Shown: positions 1-9,463, numbered from the stretch's first letter. The stretch: DNA of 64,000 nt from Streptomyces sp. NBC_00683 (GCF_036226745.1 NZ_CP109013.1:5270001-5334000); one strand, 5' to 3'. Program-made: numbers and translations. Notes: generated from the letters alone by a model not told the origin.

Positions 1-68
1 GCCCGTACGACGACGGGCACGCGGCGGAACGCGTGGTGCGGCGGGTTTTCCCCGCCGTCGCGGACTGA
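1..68 (+). CDS. CDP-glycerol glycerophosphotransferase, C-terminal end only (partial)
   Basis: The window opens inside a gene. The frame beginning at base 3 reads PYDDGHAAERVVRRVF and then stops with TGA at 66-68. The same string, preceded by C, closes the minus-strand glycerophosphotransferase at 9469-11709, so this is almost certainly the tail of a paralogous teichoic-acid-type glycerophosphotransferase. Only 21 residues are visible, so the rest of the domain layout cannot be judged. It belongs to the cell-wall glycopolymer cluster that continues to about 11.7 kb. Confidence 0.75.
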   Translation, partial: PYDDGHAAERVVRRVFPAVAD

Positions 69-159
69 AGCCCCGCATCACCCGTACGGGGCGACCCCTC
101 CGTACCCCTTCGTCGTTGTGTTCAACAGCGCGCGCACACCGCAACGTTGGGAGAAGGCC

Positions 160-894
160 ATGCACAGGTCCGCCTACGAGCAGATGGAACTCTGCATCCA
201 GGAGTATCTGCCCAAGTCCCGCAGACACCGCGTCGTCGACCTCGGTTCGCGGATCTCCGGCAAGCAGACCCGTACGCACCGGGGGCTGCTGGCGGGCCAC
301 GACATCGACTACTTCGGTGTCGACGTGCTCGACGGGCCCAACGTCGACGCGGTGATGAGGCGGCCCTACCGGATCCCCGCCAAGTCGCGCAGTGCCGATG
401 TCGTCCTGTCCGGCCAGGCGTTCGAGCACATCCCGTTCTTCTGGGTGTCGATGATGGAGATCGCCCGGGTGCTGAAGCCCGGCGGCTACGCCTTCATCAC
501 CGCTCCCTCGCGCGGGCACGCCCACGACGCGCAGGACTGCTGGCGCTACTACCCCGACGGCTTCCGTGCGATGGCGGCGCACTCCCGCCTCGAACTCTGC
601 GAGGCGTACACGGACTTCCCGCCCACGAAGGGCATCTGGCACGACTACGGGTCCATCGACACGAAGGCCGCCTACTGGGGCGACTCCGTCGGCGTCTTCC
701 GCAGGCCGCGGCGCCATCCCCGGCCGGTGGCGCGGCTGAGGAGCCGGCTGGCGACGTTCGCCGTGCGGGAGACGGCGGTGTGGTGGGCCAACCGGGTCGG
801 CGGAGTGGACCGGGTGCCGCTGCCGCGCCCACTGGACGGGCGTGAGCAGTGCGGGCGCCCGGAGAGCCGGCCCATCACATCAACGGCAGGTTGA
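160..894 (+). CDS. Class I SAM-dependent methyltransferase
   Basis: A 244-residue protein with a Rossmann-type methyltransferase fold. A motif-I-like VVDLGSR lies near residue 25, followed by FGVDVLDGPN, then ADVVLSGQAFEHI and ARVLKPGGYAFITAPS, the usual motif II/III region of the Methyltransf_11/25 type. I chose the ATG at 160 because GGGAGAAGG lies just upstream; an in-frame GTG at 118 would add 14 residues but has no ribosome site. The substrate cannot be read from sequence. Its place between glycerophosphotransferase and glycosyltransferase genes, next to a second methyltransferase, suggests methylation of a wall-polymer sugar or precursor. That role is inference. Confidence 0.8.
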   Translation: MHRSAYEQMELCIQEYLPKSRRHRVVDLGSRISGKQTRTHRGLLAGHDIDYFGVDVLDGPNVDAVMRRPYRIPAKSRSADVVLSGQAFEHIPFFWVSMMEIARVLKPGGYAFITAPSRGHAHDAQDCWRYYPDGFRAMAAHSRLELCEAYTDFPPTKGIWHDYGSIDTKAAYWGDSVGVFRRPRRHPRPVARLRSRLATFAVRETAVWWANRVGGVDRVPLPRPLDGREQCGRPESRPITSTAG

Positions 895-905
895 CGAAAG
901 ATGAC

Positions 906-1817
906 ATGAGCCGCAAAACGCGCGTACTCTCCGGCGGCATGGCTTGGCGCAACGCCGTCAACGGCGTCCTTCAGCAACTCACCGGGTACCAGCTCAGGCG
1001 CGCGGCCGTGCCCGCTCCCCGCTCCGCCCCGGCACCGACGACGGGCACGGCGGACCGGCAGCCGGTGGCGACGGCCCCGGCGGAGCAGTCTGCGGCGAAG
1101 CGGCCCGCGGCGGCGAAGAAGCCGGCAGCCAAGGCCGCGCCCCGGTTCCCGGCGGACTACGACGACGAGGCGAAGGACATCATCCGTGCGGTCAAGCCGT
1201 ACACGATGACCTCGCCGGAGCGGCTCAACGCCTTCGTCCTCGCGACCCGGCACATCGTCAAGCACGGCATCCCCGGCGACATCGTCGAGTGCGGTGTCTG
1301 GCGCGGCGGTTCCATGCAGGCCTGCGCCAAGACGCTGCTGTCGCTCGGCGAGACCGGCCGCGACCTGTACCTCTTCGACACGTACGAGGGCATGACCCCG
1401 CCCACCGCGGAGGACCTGCGGCGCGACGGCCGGCCGGCCCAGGAACTCCTGGACGCCCAGGGCAGGGACCGGCCGATCTGGGCGGTGGCCTCGCTGGAGG
1501 ACGTCCAGGCAGGGTTCGAGAACGTGCCGTATCCGAAGGACCGGATCCACTACGTGCAGGGCAAGGTCGAGGACACCGTTCCGGAGCAGGCACCCGGGCA
1601 GATCTCGATCCTCCGGCTGGACACCGACTGGTACGCCTCGACCAAGCACGAGCTGGAGCACCTCTACTCGCGTCTGGTGAGCGGCGGGGTGCTTCTGATC
1701 GACGACTACGGGTACTGGCAGGGATCGCGCCAGGCCGTCGACGAGTTCCTGGAGGAGACCGGCGCGCAGCTGCTGCTGCTGCGCATGGACGAGGGTCGGA
1801 TCGCCGTCAAGCCGTGA
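906..1817 (+). CDS. TylF/MycF-family O-methyltransferase
   Basis: A 303-residue protein. The first ~80 residues are an Ala/Pro/Lys-rich linker. The rest matches the TylF (macrocin O-methyltransferase) family: ERLNAFVLATRHIV, VECGVWRGGSM (SAM site), LYLFDTYEGMT, LRLDTDWYASTKHELEHLY and GGVLLIDDYGYWQGSRQAVDEF, whose Asp residues bind the metal in characterised members. I used the ATG at 906; the frame is open back to 849 but that would overlap the upstream gene without a better ribosome site. Family members methylate sugar hydroxyls on natural products or glycans. Here the neighbours suggest a cell-wall polysaccharide sugar. A perfect terminator hairpin follows the stop. Confidence 0.85.
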   Translation: MSRKTRVLSGGMAWRNAVNGVLQQLTGYQLRRAAVPAPRSAPAPTTGTADRQPVATAPAEQSAAKRPAAAKKPAAKAAPRFPADYDDEAKDIIRAVKPYTMTSPERLNAFVLATRHIVKHGIPGDIVECGVWRGGSMQACAKTLLSLGETGRDLYLFDTYEGMTPPTAEDLRRDGRPAQELLDAQGRDRPIWAVASLEDVQAGFENVPYPKDRIHYVQGKVEDTVPEQAPGQISILRLDTDWYASTKHELEHLYSRLVSGGVLLIDDYGYWQGSRQAVDEFLEETGAQLLLLRMDEGRIAVKP

Positions 1818-1835
1818 GCGGTCCGCCGGTACCCG

Positions 1836-1866
1836 CGAGCCCCGTGCCTCCCCGGCACGGGGCTCG
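1836..1866 (+). terminator. Perfect 13-bp hairpin after the TylF-like gene
   Basis: CGAGCCCCGTGCC at 1836-1848 pairs perfectly with GGCACGGGGCTCG at 1854-1866 around a 5-base loop, then TTCGTT follows. The T run is weak, as is common for high-G+C terminators. It separates the two methyltransferase genes from the large transferase gene at 1965. Confidence 0.75.
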
Positions 1867-1875
1867 TTCGTTAAG

Positions 1876-1931
1876 CAGAAGGGCTGTTGCAGAAGAGCCG
1901 TTGCAGAAGAACAGTTGCAGAAGACCAGTTG
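1876..1931 (+). repeat. Four tandem 14-bp repeats in a 5' untranslated region
   Basis: Four head-to-tail copies of CAGAAGRNCNGTTG lie at 1876-1889, 1890-1903, 1904-1917 and 1918-1931. The ends CAGAAG and GTTG are fixed and the middle varies. The period is not a multiple of three and the block lies upstream of the chosen start at 1965, so it is unlikely to be coding. It sits between the terminator at 1836-1866 and the transferase start, in the expected promoter/leader region. Confidence 0.85.
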
Positions 1932-1964
1932 AGGTTGTCCGCCCGGAAGGATCGTGCGCAGCGC

Positions 1965-4900
1965 ATGGCACCCCGTCTCACCGTCGTCGTCCCGCTCTAC
2001 AACGTCGAGGAGTACCTCGGAGCCTGCCTGGACTCACTGGCCGAACAGACCATGACCGATCTCGAAGTGGTCATGGTCGACGACGGTTCGACCGACAACA
2101 GTGCTGATGTGGCACTGGAGTTCGCCAGGAGGGACTCGCGTTTCCGGCTGATCCGGCAGGAGAACGCCGGGCTCGGTGCCGCGCGCAACGCGGGGGCCGG
2201 ACAGGCCCATCCGGACGGGGAGTTCCTGGCGTTCGTCGACAGCGACGACATCGTCCCGCCCGGCGCCTATGCGCGGATGCTCGGTGAACTCGACGGTTCG
2301 GGATCGGACTTCGTCACCGGGAACGTGCTCAGGCTGCGTGCGAACGGCGCGCTCGAACAGTCCCCGATGTTCCGCAGGCCGATGGAGAGGCCCCGCAGGG
2401 CCACCCACGTCACCCGGGACTGGATCCTGCTCGGTGACCGCATCGCCTGCAACAAGGTGTTCCGCAGGTCGTTCTGGGACCTGCACTCCTTCGCCTTCCC
2501 GGCCGGGGTCCTGTACGAGGACATCGCCGTGGTCCTCCCCGCGTACTTCCTGGCCCGCTCCGTGGATGTCGTCGAGGAGCCCGTCTACCACTGGCGGGAC
2601 CGCGACGGTTCGATCACCACCCGGCGGGCGGTGGCCAAGGGCATCCGCGACCGGGTCACGGCGGTCTCCACCGTGAGCCGGTTCCTCGCCGACCGCGGCA
2701 TGGCGGAAGCCCGGCGCCGCTACCACGAGCACGTGCTCTCCGGCGATCTGTGGCTGTTCATCGAGGCGCTCCCGGACGGCGACGCCGCGTTCCGGGAGGC
2801 CTTCCTCACGCATGCGAACGCCTTCGCCGACACCGTCGAACAGGCCGTCCTCGACGCGCTGCCCCTGCACCTGCGGGTCAAGTGGCAGCTGATCCGGGAA
2901 CGCAGGATGACGGAGCTGCTCGCGCTCCTCACCCATGAGTCACGGGACCGGGACACCTTCCACGTCCGTGGTCTGCTGCGCCCGAGGGCCCAGTACCCGG
3001 GCGTCGGCGGCTCCCTCCCGCGCCGCGTCACCGCGCTCGCCGGCGCGGACCTCCCCGTGCACGCGCATCTCACCGAGGCCGTCTGGCGGGACGGGATGCT
3101 GCACCTCAAGGGGTACGCGTACGTCCGCAACGCGCCGGGGAAGTCGGCCGGGGCCGGCTGGCTCAGGTCGGGACGGCGGCTGGTCCCGCTCCGGATGCGT
3201 ACGACGGTGACGGACGAGGCGGCGGCGGGGTCGGGGCGGTCGCTGCACCACTACGAACGGTCCGGCTTCGAGACCGTCGTCGACCCGCGCCGGCTCGCCG
3301 CCAGAGGGACGGGCAGGGGTACCCGGACGGTCTGGAAGCTGGAGTCCGTCGTCGTCGGCGGGGGACGGCCGCGCCGGGGGCCGATGCGGCTGCTCGGCAA
3401 TCCGGCGGCACCGGCCGTGCGGTACGTCGACGAGCGCACCCGTATCGTCCCCGTGCTCTCCGGGAACAAGCTGGAGCTGCGGGCCGAGCGGATCGGCGCC
3501 GTCCTCGCCGGCCACCGGGCGACGGCTGCCGGGGACGGCGTCCGGATCGCGGTACGGCTCCTCGGAGGCGGGGCGCCGACCGCCCTGCGGATCCAGGAGT
3601 GGCGTACGAAGGAGACCCGGGAGTTCCCCCTGGTGCTCAGCGAGGAGGGTGCGGGGCCGGACACCGTCTTCGCCGAGGTGCCGCTCGACGCCTTCAGGGG
3701 CTCCGACGGCGACTGGGGTGTCCAACTGGTCGGAGGGGGAGGCCGGCTGACGGTGGCCGCCCGCCCGGAGACCGAAGCCGGGCGGTATCCGCTGGCCGGG
3801 GGCCGCGAGCTGTACGCGGCGGCCAACCCCTCCGGCGACCTGGTCCTCACCGACCGGACCGTGCAGGCCGTCGCCGTACGCCTGTCGTGGCCGGACGGCG
3901 GCGGACTCGTCATCGAGGGGAACCTCCCGGAGGCCGTGGGCCGCGGGGCCGAACTGTGCCTGCGCCACAGCGGTCACCAGGAGGAGGCAGCCTTCGCCGT
4001 GGAGCACGTGGAGCACGTGGACGAAGGATTCCGCGCGGTGCTCTCTCCAGAGGCCGTCGAGGGGATCGGGGGCACCCTCCCGCTCGCCGAGGGCCGTTGG
4101 TACCCCTTCCTCCGCGAGCGGGGCGAGAGGGATCCTGAGAACTACCTGCCGCTGCGTGTGGCGCCCCAGCTCCACGCCGGTCTGCCGCTGCACCGGGAGT
4201 CCGGGGGGCGCGGGTTCACCCTGGAGCGCCTCTCCCACGACCGGCTCGCCCTGCGGTCCGGGAGCGCCCTGGAGGTGCGGGACCGGGGCGCCTACGGGCA
4301 GCGCCTGCTGCGCGAGCGCTACGCCGCCGTGCGCGGCGGGGATTTGCGTCCGGCCGTGCTGTACTCCAGCTTCGACGGGCGCCAGTACTCGGACTCACCC
4401 CGTGCCGTGCACGAGGAACTCGTGCGACGCGACACCGGTGCCGAGCACCTCTGGGTGGTGCGCGACCAGCAGGCCGCCGTTCCCGCCGGGGTCCGCGCGG
4501 TGGCCCTGCACAGCGCCGAGTGGCACGAGGCGCTGGCCCGCAGCCGCTGGATCGTCACCAACACACAGCTGCCCGAGTGGTTCGAACGGGCCGAGGGGCA
4601 GTTCGTCGTGCAGACCTGGCACGGCACCCCCCTCAAGCGCATCGGCCGGGACCTGGCAGGCACCTCCTGCGCGGACACCGCGTACATGGAGTCCCTGCCG
4701 CGGCGCGCCGCCCAGTGGAGCGTGCTCGTGTCGCCGAACAGCTTCTCCACCCCGGTCCTGCGCCGCGCCTTCGGCCACACCGGGGAGGTCCTGGAGTGCG
4801 GCTACCCGCGCAACGACCTGCTGTACGCCCCCGACCGGTCGAAGGTCGCCGCCGCCGTACGGGAGTCGCTCGGGGTCCCCGAAGGCCGCCGCGTCGTGCT

Positions 4901-5429
4901 GTACGCCCCCACCTGGCGCGAGGACGGGCCCAGGCGGAGCGGCCGGTACGGCCTCGATCTCCAACTGGACCTGGAACAGGCGCAGAAGGCGCTCGGTGAC
5001 GACCACGTCCTGCTGGTGCGCCGCCACTACCTGGTCGGCGGGAGCGTCCCGGAGAGCGACTTCGTCCGCGACGTGTCGCGCTACCCGGACGTCGCCGAGC
5101 TGATGCTGATCAGCGATGTGCTGGTCACGGACTACTCGTCCCTGATGTTCGACTTCGCGCAGACCGGCCGGCCGGTGCTCTTCCACACCTACGACCTGGA
5201 GCACTACCGCGACACCCTGCGCGGTTTCTGCTTCGACTTCGAGGGCCGGGCGCCCGGCCCGCTGATCCCCACCTCGGCCGGTGTCGTCGATGCCCTGCGC
5301 GACCCGGAGTACGCGAGCGCCGGCCACCGCGACGCGTACGCCCGCTTCCGTGAGTCGTTCTGCGATCTGGACGACGGTACGGCGGCGGCGCAGGTCGTGG
5401 ACCTGATGCTGAAGGGGGCGCAGGCGTGA
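1965..5429 (+). CDS. GT2 glycosyltransferase fused to CDP-glycerol glycerophosphotransferase
   Basis: A 1154-residue fusion. Residues ~1-270 are a GT-A family 2 domain: VVVPLYNVEEYLGACLDSL, VVMVDDGSTDNSADV, GAARNAGAG and the metal-binding FVDSDD. A middle region of about 500 residues has no motif I recognise. Residues ~790-1150 are a Glyphos_transf (TagB/TagF-like) domain: WHGTPLKRIGRDL, CGYPRNDLLY, VVLYAPTWRE, RRHYLVGG and VLVTDYSSLMFDFA. No signal peptide is seen, so it is probably cytoplasmic or peripheral. I set the start at the ATG at 1965; the frame is open further upstream through the 14-bp repeats. The GTG of the next gene overlaps the stop by 4 bases. The expected role is assembly of a polyol-phosphate wall polymer; the exact linkage is unknown. 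Confidence 0.85.
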   Translation: MAPRLTVVVPLYNVEEYLGACLDSLAEQTMTDLEVVMVDDGSTDNSADVALEFARRDSRFRLIRQENAGLGAARNAGAGQAHPDGEFLAFVDSDDIVPPGAYARMLGELDGSGSDFVTGNVLRLRANGALEQSPMFRRPMERPRRATHVTRDWILLGDRIACNKVFRRSFWDLHSFAFPAGVLYEDIAVVLPAYFLARSVDVVEEPVYHWRDRDGSITTRRAVAKGIRDRVTAVSTVSRFLADRGMAEARRRYHEHVLSGDLWLFIEALPDGDAAFREAFLTHANAFADTVEQAVLDALPLHLRVKWQLIRERRMTELLALLTHESRDRDTFHVRGLLRPRAQYPGVGGSLPRRVTALAGADLPVHAHLTEAVWRDGMLHLKGYAYVRNAPGKSAGAGWLRSGRRLVPLRMRTTVTDEAAAGSGRSLHHYERSGFETVVDPRRLAARGTGRGTRTVWKLESVVVGGGRPRRGPMRLLGNPAAPAVRYVDERTRIVPVLSGNKLELRAERIGAVLAGHRATAAGDGVRIAVRLLGGGAPTALRIQEWRTKETREFPLVLSEEGAGPDTVFAEVPLDAFRGSDGDWGVQLVGGGGRLTVAARPETEAGRYPLAGGRELYAAANPSGDLVLTDRTVQAVAVRLSWPDGGGLVIEGNLPEAVGRGAELCLRHSGHQEEAAFAVEHVEHVDEGFRAVLSPEAVEGIGGTLPLAEGRWYPFLRERGERDPENYLPLRVAPQLHAGLPLHRESGGRGFTLERLSHDRLALRSGSALEVRDRGAYGQRLLRERYAAVRGGDLRPAVLYSSFDGRQYSDSPRAVHEELVRRDTGAEHLWVVRDQQAAVPAGVRAVALHSAEWHEALARSRWIVTNTQLPEWFERAEGQFVVQTWHGTPLKRIGRDLAGTSCADTAYMESLPRRAAQWSVLVSPNSFSTPVLRRAFGHTGEVLECGYPRNDLLYAPDRSKVAAAVRESLGVPEGRRVVLYAPTWREDGPRRSGRYGLDLQLDLEQAQKALGDDHVLLVRRHYLVGGSVPESDFVRDVSRYPDVAELMLISDVLVTDYSSLMFDFAQTGRPVLFHTYDLEHYRDTLRGFCFDFEGRAPGPLIPTSAGVVDALRDPEYASAGHRDAYARFRESFCDLDDGTAAAQVVDLMLKGAQA

Positions 5430-8272
5430 ACGCCCCTGACTTCAGCTGTGTGGTCACCGCTGCCGCGGACTCCACGGACGCCGCGGCCCTGCGTGCGTCC
5501 GTGGAGTCCGTGCTCGACCAGAGCCTGCGCGCCGTCGAGGCCCTCGTCGTCCTGCCCGCGGACGGCGACGACGCCGTCCGCGCGGCGGCCGAATCCCTCG
5601 CCGGGCTCTCCCCCGACCGGGTCCGACTCCTCGTCGCCGAGCCGCCGGCCCGCTCCACCGCCGCTCTGCGCAACACCGGCCTGGACGCGGCCCGGGGCAC
5701 GTACGTCCTCGTGCTCGGCGGCGGCGAACGCCTTCAGCGGCACGCCTGCCGCAACCTCTGGGAGGCCGGCACCCGCACCCGCGCCGACCTGGTCGCCGGG
5801 TGCTGGAGCCGGCTCACCGGGGACGGGACGAAGGAACAGGAACCGGCCTGGCAGAACACGCTGTTCGGCCGCTCGCGGACCCTCGCCCGTTTCACCGACG
5901 CCCCCGAACTCTCCGTGCACGACGCCCTCGTGACGGGCTTCTGCCTGCGGCGCGATGCCCTGGAGCGGCACGGACTGCGCTACGACGAGGACCTCACCCA
6001 CAGCGAGACCATGTTCGGCCCCCTGGCGGCGGCGGTGGTCGGCAGGATCGCGCTGGTACGCCGCCGGATCGTCTCCGGGCAGGTCGTACCCGACCGCGGC
6101 CCGGGCCTCGCAGGGCTCGTCGAGGCCCACCGGCGGGTGTGCCACGTCCTGGTGGCCCAGGGGCTCACCGACCTGTGCGAGCAGCGCGAGCGGGCCTTCC
6201 TGACCGACCATCTCGTGCCGCTGGTGCGCTCGTTTCCGGAGCTGCCCGCCGCCGAGCGCGACCGGATCGCCCGGCGGGCCGTCCGGGTGCTGCCGGAGTG
6301 CGTCCCCGAACCCGCGCTGCTCACCCTGGCCCCCGTCGAACGCGTGGGCGTCCGGATGCTGGAGCGCGGTGACACGGACGGGGTGCTCGCGGCGGCGTAC
6401 GCGCTGCGCAGGCGGGGCACGGTGGCCGCACCGCTCACCATCGGGGAAGGGGGGCGGGTGTACTGGCAGGGCGAGGAGCAGGATCCCGCACTCGACGTCA
6501 CCGAACTCGGCCACCAGCACCGTACGTTCGGTGAGCTGAAACTGATGAACAGGCTCACCCGGTACGAGACCGGGGGCGGCCGGGTCCTGCTCGAGGGCCG
6601 CCTCGTCCTGCCCGCGCACACGGGCCCGGGGGACTCCCCGAGCGCCCGGCTCGAGTTCCGGGTACGGGACGGCTCCCGCACCTTCGTCCTGCCGGTCGAC
6701 GAACTCCGGCGCGACGCCTCCGGAATCAGCTGGCGGACCCGCGCCGACCTCACCCGGGTCCTGCGTCCCCTCGGCGCCCGCGACACCGTGTGGGACGCCC
6801 GGATGGTGCTGGAGGACGGCCCGGTGCGCTCGGTCAGCGACCTCTTCGCCGCCCACGACCTGGTGGGTCCGGCGGACCGCTCTCCCGCCCTGCCCCGCCT
6901 CGGCCGGGCCGCCGGGGACACCTGGCAGCCCTACGTCACGCTCAGGGACCATCTGGCGCTCCGGCTCGAAGCCCGCCGCCGCCCCGCCCGCACGGTCCGG
7001 CGACTGGTCCACTACGCGACCCACTTCCGCCCCGCACGCAGGGCGAGGCTGCTGATGCGGGCCCTGGGCAGGCGCCGCGACCGGCTGCACGCCCGGGGGC
7101 TGAAGGTCTCCGTCTACCACTCCTGGTTGCTCCGGCTGCCCGTACGCAAGGGGTCCGTGGTCTTCGAGAGCCACATGGGCACGTGTTACGGGGACAGCCC
7201 CCGGGCCATCCACGAGGAGGTCCGCGGCAGAGGGCTTCCGCTGCGCTGCGTCTGGTCGTACGAGAGCTCCCCGGACGGCTTCCCGGACGGCGCACGGCTC
7301 GTGCGCCGCTGGTCGTGGCGCTATCTGTGGGAGCTCGCCCGGGCTGAGTACTGGGTCGACAACCAGGGCTTCCCGCAGTCCCTGAGCAAGCCCTCCCGCA
7401 CCACCTACCTGCAGACCTGGCACGGATCGGCGTACAAGCGCATGGGCTTCGACGAGACCCGGGTGCGCCTGCAGAACGCCCCGCAGCGTGAGCGGCTCCA
7501 GGAGGCGGTGCACCGCTTCGACCACTTCCTCGTCCGCTCCGAGCACGATGTGCGCACCCTCGCCCGCGCGTACCGGCTTCCGGAGAAGGCGCTGCTGCGC
7601 ACCGGCTATCCGCGCAACGACGTCCTGGTGGCCGCACGTGCCAGGGACGAGACGGAGGGGCGGCTGCCGCGTCCGGCGCTCGCCGGGGAACTCGGCCTGC
7701 CCGACCACCGGAAGGTGGTCCTGTACGCGCCGACGTTCCGGGGCGGGCCGGGGAAGCGCAAACGCCGACGGCTGCTGCTGGATGCCGCACGCTTCGCGGA
7801 ACGCTTCGGGGACGAGTACACGCTGCTGGTCCGTGCGCACTACCTGGAGGCGGCGAGTCTGCCCGTGTGCCCGCCGGGGACGGTCGTGGACGTCTCGGGC
7901 CACCACGACGTCAGCGAACTGCTGGCGCTCGCCGACGTGCTGGTCACCGACTACTCGTCGATCATGTTCGACTACGCGCTCCTGGACCGGCCGGTCGTTC
8001 TCTTCGCGCCGGATCTCGACGCGTACGCCGCCGAGCGGGGCAGCTACTTCGACCTGCGGGCCAAGGCGCCGGGGCCGGTGGTGGCGACCGAGGACGAACT
8101 GTTCCGCGTGCTGGCCCGCCTGAAGGCCGCGGACACCGGCTTCGAGACGGAACGCAGGGCCTTCGCCGAGGAGTTCGGCTGCTACGACCGGGGAGACGCG
8201 GCACGTGCCGTCGTGGACACCGTGTTCGCCCGCCATGTGTCCGACGCGCGTACCGGGAAGGCGGGCCGATGA
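5426..8272 (+). CDS. GT2-like/CDP-glycerol glycerophosphotransferase fusion, second copy
   Basis: 948 residues, coupled to the previous gene by GTGA. The N-terminal ~270 residues follow a GT2 outline (SCVVTAAAD, LRNTGLDAARGTYVLVLGGGERL), but the canonical DDGS is replaced by LPADGDD and the DxD by GGGER, so this domain may be inactive. From ~residue 570 a full glycerophosphotransferase domain follows: VFESHMGTCYGDSPRAIHEE, TWHGSAYKRMGFDETR, TGYPRNDVLV, VVLYAPTFRGG, RAHYLEAASL and VLVTDYSSIMFDYALLDRPVV. It is 30-40% different by eye from its neighbour in these motifs, so it is an old paralog. It probably acts in the same polymer pathway. Confidence 0.84.
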   Translation: MNAPDFSCVVTAAADSTDAAALRASVESVLDQSLRAVEALVVLPADGDDAVRAAAESLAGLSPDRVRLLVAEPPARSTAALRNTGLDAARGTYVLVLGGGERLQRHACRNLWEAGTRTRADLVAGCWSRLTGDGTKEQEPAWQNTLFGRSRTLARFTDAPELSVHDALVTGFCLRRDALERHGLRYDEDLTHSETMFGPLAAAVVGRIALVRRRIVSGQVVPDRGPGLAGLVEAHRRVCHVLVAQGLTDLCEQRERAFLTDHLVPLVRSFPELPAAERDRIARRAVRVLPECVPEPALLTLAPVERVGVRMLERGDTDGVLAAAYALRRRGTVAAPLTIGEGGRVYWQGEEQDPALDVTELGHQHRTFGELKLMNRLTRYETGGGRVLLEGRLVLPAHTGPGDSPSARLEFRVRDGSRTFVLPVDELRRDASGISWRTRADLTRVLRPLGARDTVWDARMVLEDGPVRSVSDLFAAHDLVGPADRSPALPRLGRAAGDTWQPYVTLRDHLALRLEARRRPARTVRRLVHYATHFRPARRARLLMRALGRRRDRLHARGLKVSVYHSWLLRLPVRKGSVVFESHMGTCYGDSPRAIHEEVRGRGLPLRCVWSYESSPDGFPDGARLVRRWSWRYLWELARAEYWVDNQGFPQSLSKPSRTTYLQTWHGSAYKRMGFDETRVRLQNAPQRERLQEAVHRFDHFLVRSEHDVRTLARAYRLPEKALLRTGYPRNDVLVAARARDETEGRLPRPALAGELGLPDHRKVVLYAPTFRGGPGKRKRRRLLLDAARFAERFGDEYTLLVRAHYLEAASLPVCPPGTVVDVSGHHDVSELLALADVLVTDYSSIMFDYALLDRPVVLFAPDLDAYAAERGSYFDLRAKAPGPVVATEDELFRVLARLKAADTGFETERRAFAEEFGCYDRGDAARAVVDTVFARHVSDARTGKAGR

Positions 8273-9417
8273 GCCGCAGCCGTGATGTCTTCATCGTCTC
8301 GAACAGCACGGACGAACTCGGGGGTGTCACCGCGTGGACGCACCGGACGGCCCAGCTGTTCCAGGAGCAGGGCCACCGGGTCCACACCATCGGCATCCAC
8401 GCCGCCGAGCTGAGGATGGCCCTGCCCGAACCGCCCGGCTACCCCGTCACACCGCTGTACCCGTCCCATCCGCCGACCCCCTGGACCCCTCAGGGTGTAC
8501 GGGACCGCTTCCGGTTCACGGCCCGGCGCGACGAGGCGGCCCGCACGGCCCGCAAACGGCAGGCCGTGGACCGGCTCTCGGAGATCTTCCGCGCCGCCCG
8601 GCCCGGCGGTGTGGTGATCGTGAGTCAGGTCTGGGCGATGGAATGGGTCGGCGAGGCGGACACCACCGGACTGCGGGTCATCGGGATGAGCCACGAGTCC
8701 TACGACTACTCCCGTGCGAGCCACCGCTACCGCTGGATCAAGAACCACTACGCGGGGCTCGACCACTGGCTCGTCCTCACAGAGGAGGACGCCGACATCT
8801 GGGCGGGCGACGGGATGAACAACGTCGGATTCATGCCCAACGCCCTGGCCGCGCTGCCCGAAGTGCCCTCCCCGCGGCGGGTGAAGGCGGTGACGAGCAT
8901 CGGCAGGCTCACGGACCAGAAGGGCATCGACATGCTCCTGGACACCTGGGCGCTGGTGGCCCCGAAGCGCCCCGACTGGCGTCTGGACGTGTACGGGGCG
9001 GGCGAGGACGAGGCGGGCCTGCGGGCACAGTGCGCGGACCTGGGTCTGGACGGTTCGGTCGCGTGGCGGGGCCGCACGGACGATGTTCCCGGCGCACTCG
9101 CGGCCTCCTCCGTCTTCGTGCAGTCCTCGCGCGGCGAGGGTTTCCCGCTGGCGTTGATGGAGGCCATGGCGAGCGCTGTCCCGTGTGCGGCGTTCGACTG
9201 CGCACCGGGAGTGCGGGAGATCGTGCGCCACGGCGAGGACGGGCTGCTCGCACCCGCGGGTGACATCGGTGAGCTCGCCGACCGGCTCCTGCGGCTCACC
9301 GGGAACCCCCGGATGCGGGACGCGATGGGGGACCGGGCGCGGGCCAACGTCCAGCGGTTCTCCGAGGTGGAGGTCATGCGCCGCTGGGAGGAGCTGTTCA
9401 CGTTCCTGGAGCGCTGA
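8269..9417 (+). CDS. GT4-family glycosyltransferase
   Basis: 382 residues beginning at an ATG that overlaps the previous stop (ATGA). It has the GT-B layout: an N-terminal acceptor half starting VFIVSNSTDELGGVTAWTHR, then the nucleotide-sugar half with SIGRLTDQKGIDMLLDTW, WRLDVYGAGEDEAGL, and SSRGEGFPLALMEAMASAVP containing the EX7E motif, followed by GVREIVRHGEDGLL. That pattern is typical of retaining GT4 enzymes. Gene order and coupling place it in the wall-glycopolymer operon 1965-9417, probably adding a sugar to the polymer or its linkage unit. Donor and acceptor cannot be assigned. Confidence 0.85.
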   Translation: MSRSRDVFIVSNSTDELGGVTAWTHRTAQLFQEQGHRVHTIGIHAAELRMALPEPPGYPVTPLYPSHPPTPWTPQGVRDRFRFTARRDEAARTARKRQAVDRLSEIFRAARPGGVVIVSQVWAMEWVGEADTTGLRVIGMSHESYDYSRASHRYRWIKNHYAGLDHWLVLTEEDADIWAGDGMNNVGFMPNALAALPEVPSPRRVKAVTSIGRLTDQKGIDMLLDTWALVAPKRPDWRLDVYGAGEDEAGLRAQCADLGLDGSVAWRGRTDDVPGALAASSVFVQSSRGEGFPLALMEAMASAVPCAAFDCAPGVREIVRHGEDGLLAPAGDIGELADRLLRLTGNPRMRDAMGDRARANVQRFSEVEVMRRWEELFTFLER

Positions 9418-9437
9418 GCGTTCCACGGTGAGGTGTA

Positions 9438-9463
9438 CGGGGCGGAAGGGCCGGTCCGCCCCG
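9438..9463. terminator. Hairpin between convergent transferase genes
   Basis: CGGGGCGGA at 9438-9446 pairs with TCCGCCCCG at 9455-9463 around an 8-base loop. It lies in the 51-bp gap between two converging genes, so it probably ends transcription in both directions. Confidence 0.6.

Noticed and set aside
5204..8236. Minus-strand 1010-codon frame opposite the glycerophosphotransferase gene
   Set aside because: Long antisense frames are expected in high-G+C DNA; this one has no motif and the plus strand has clear catalytic motifs.
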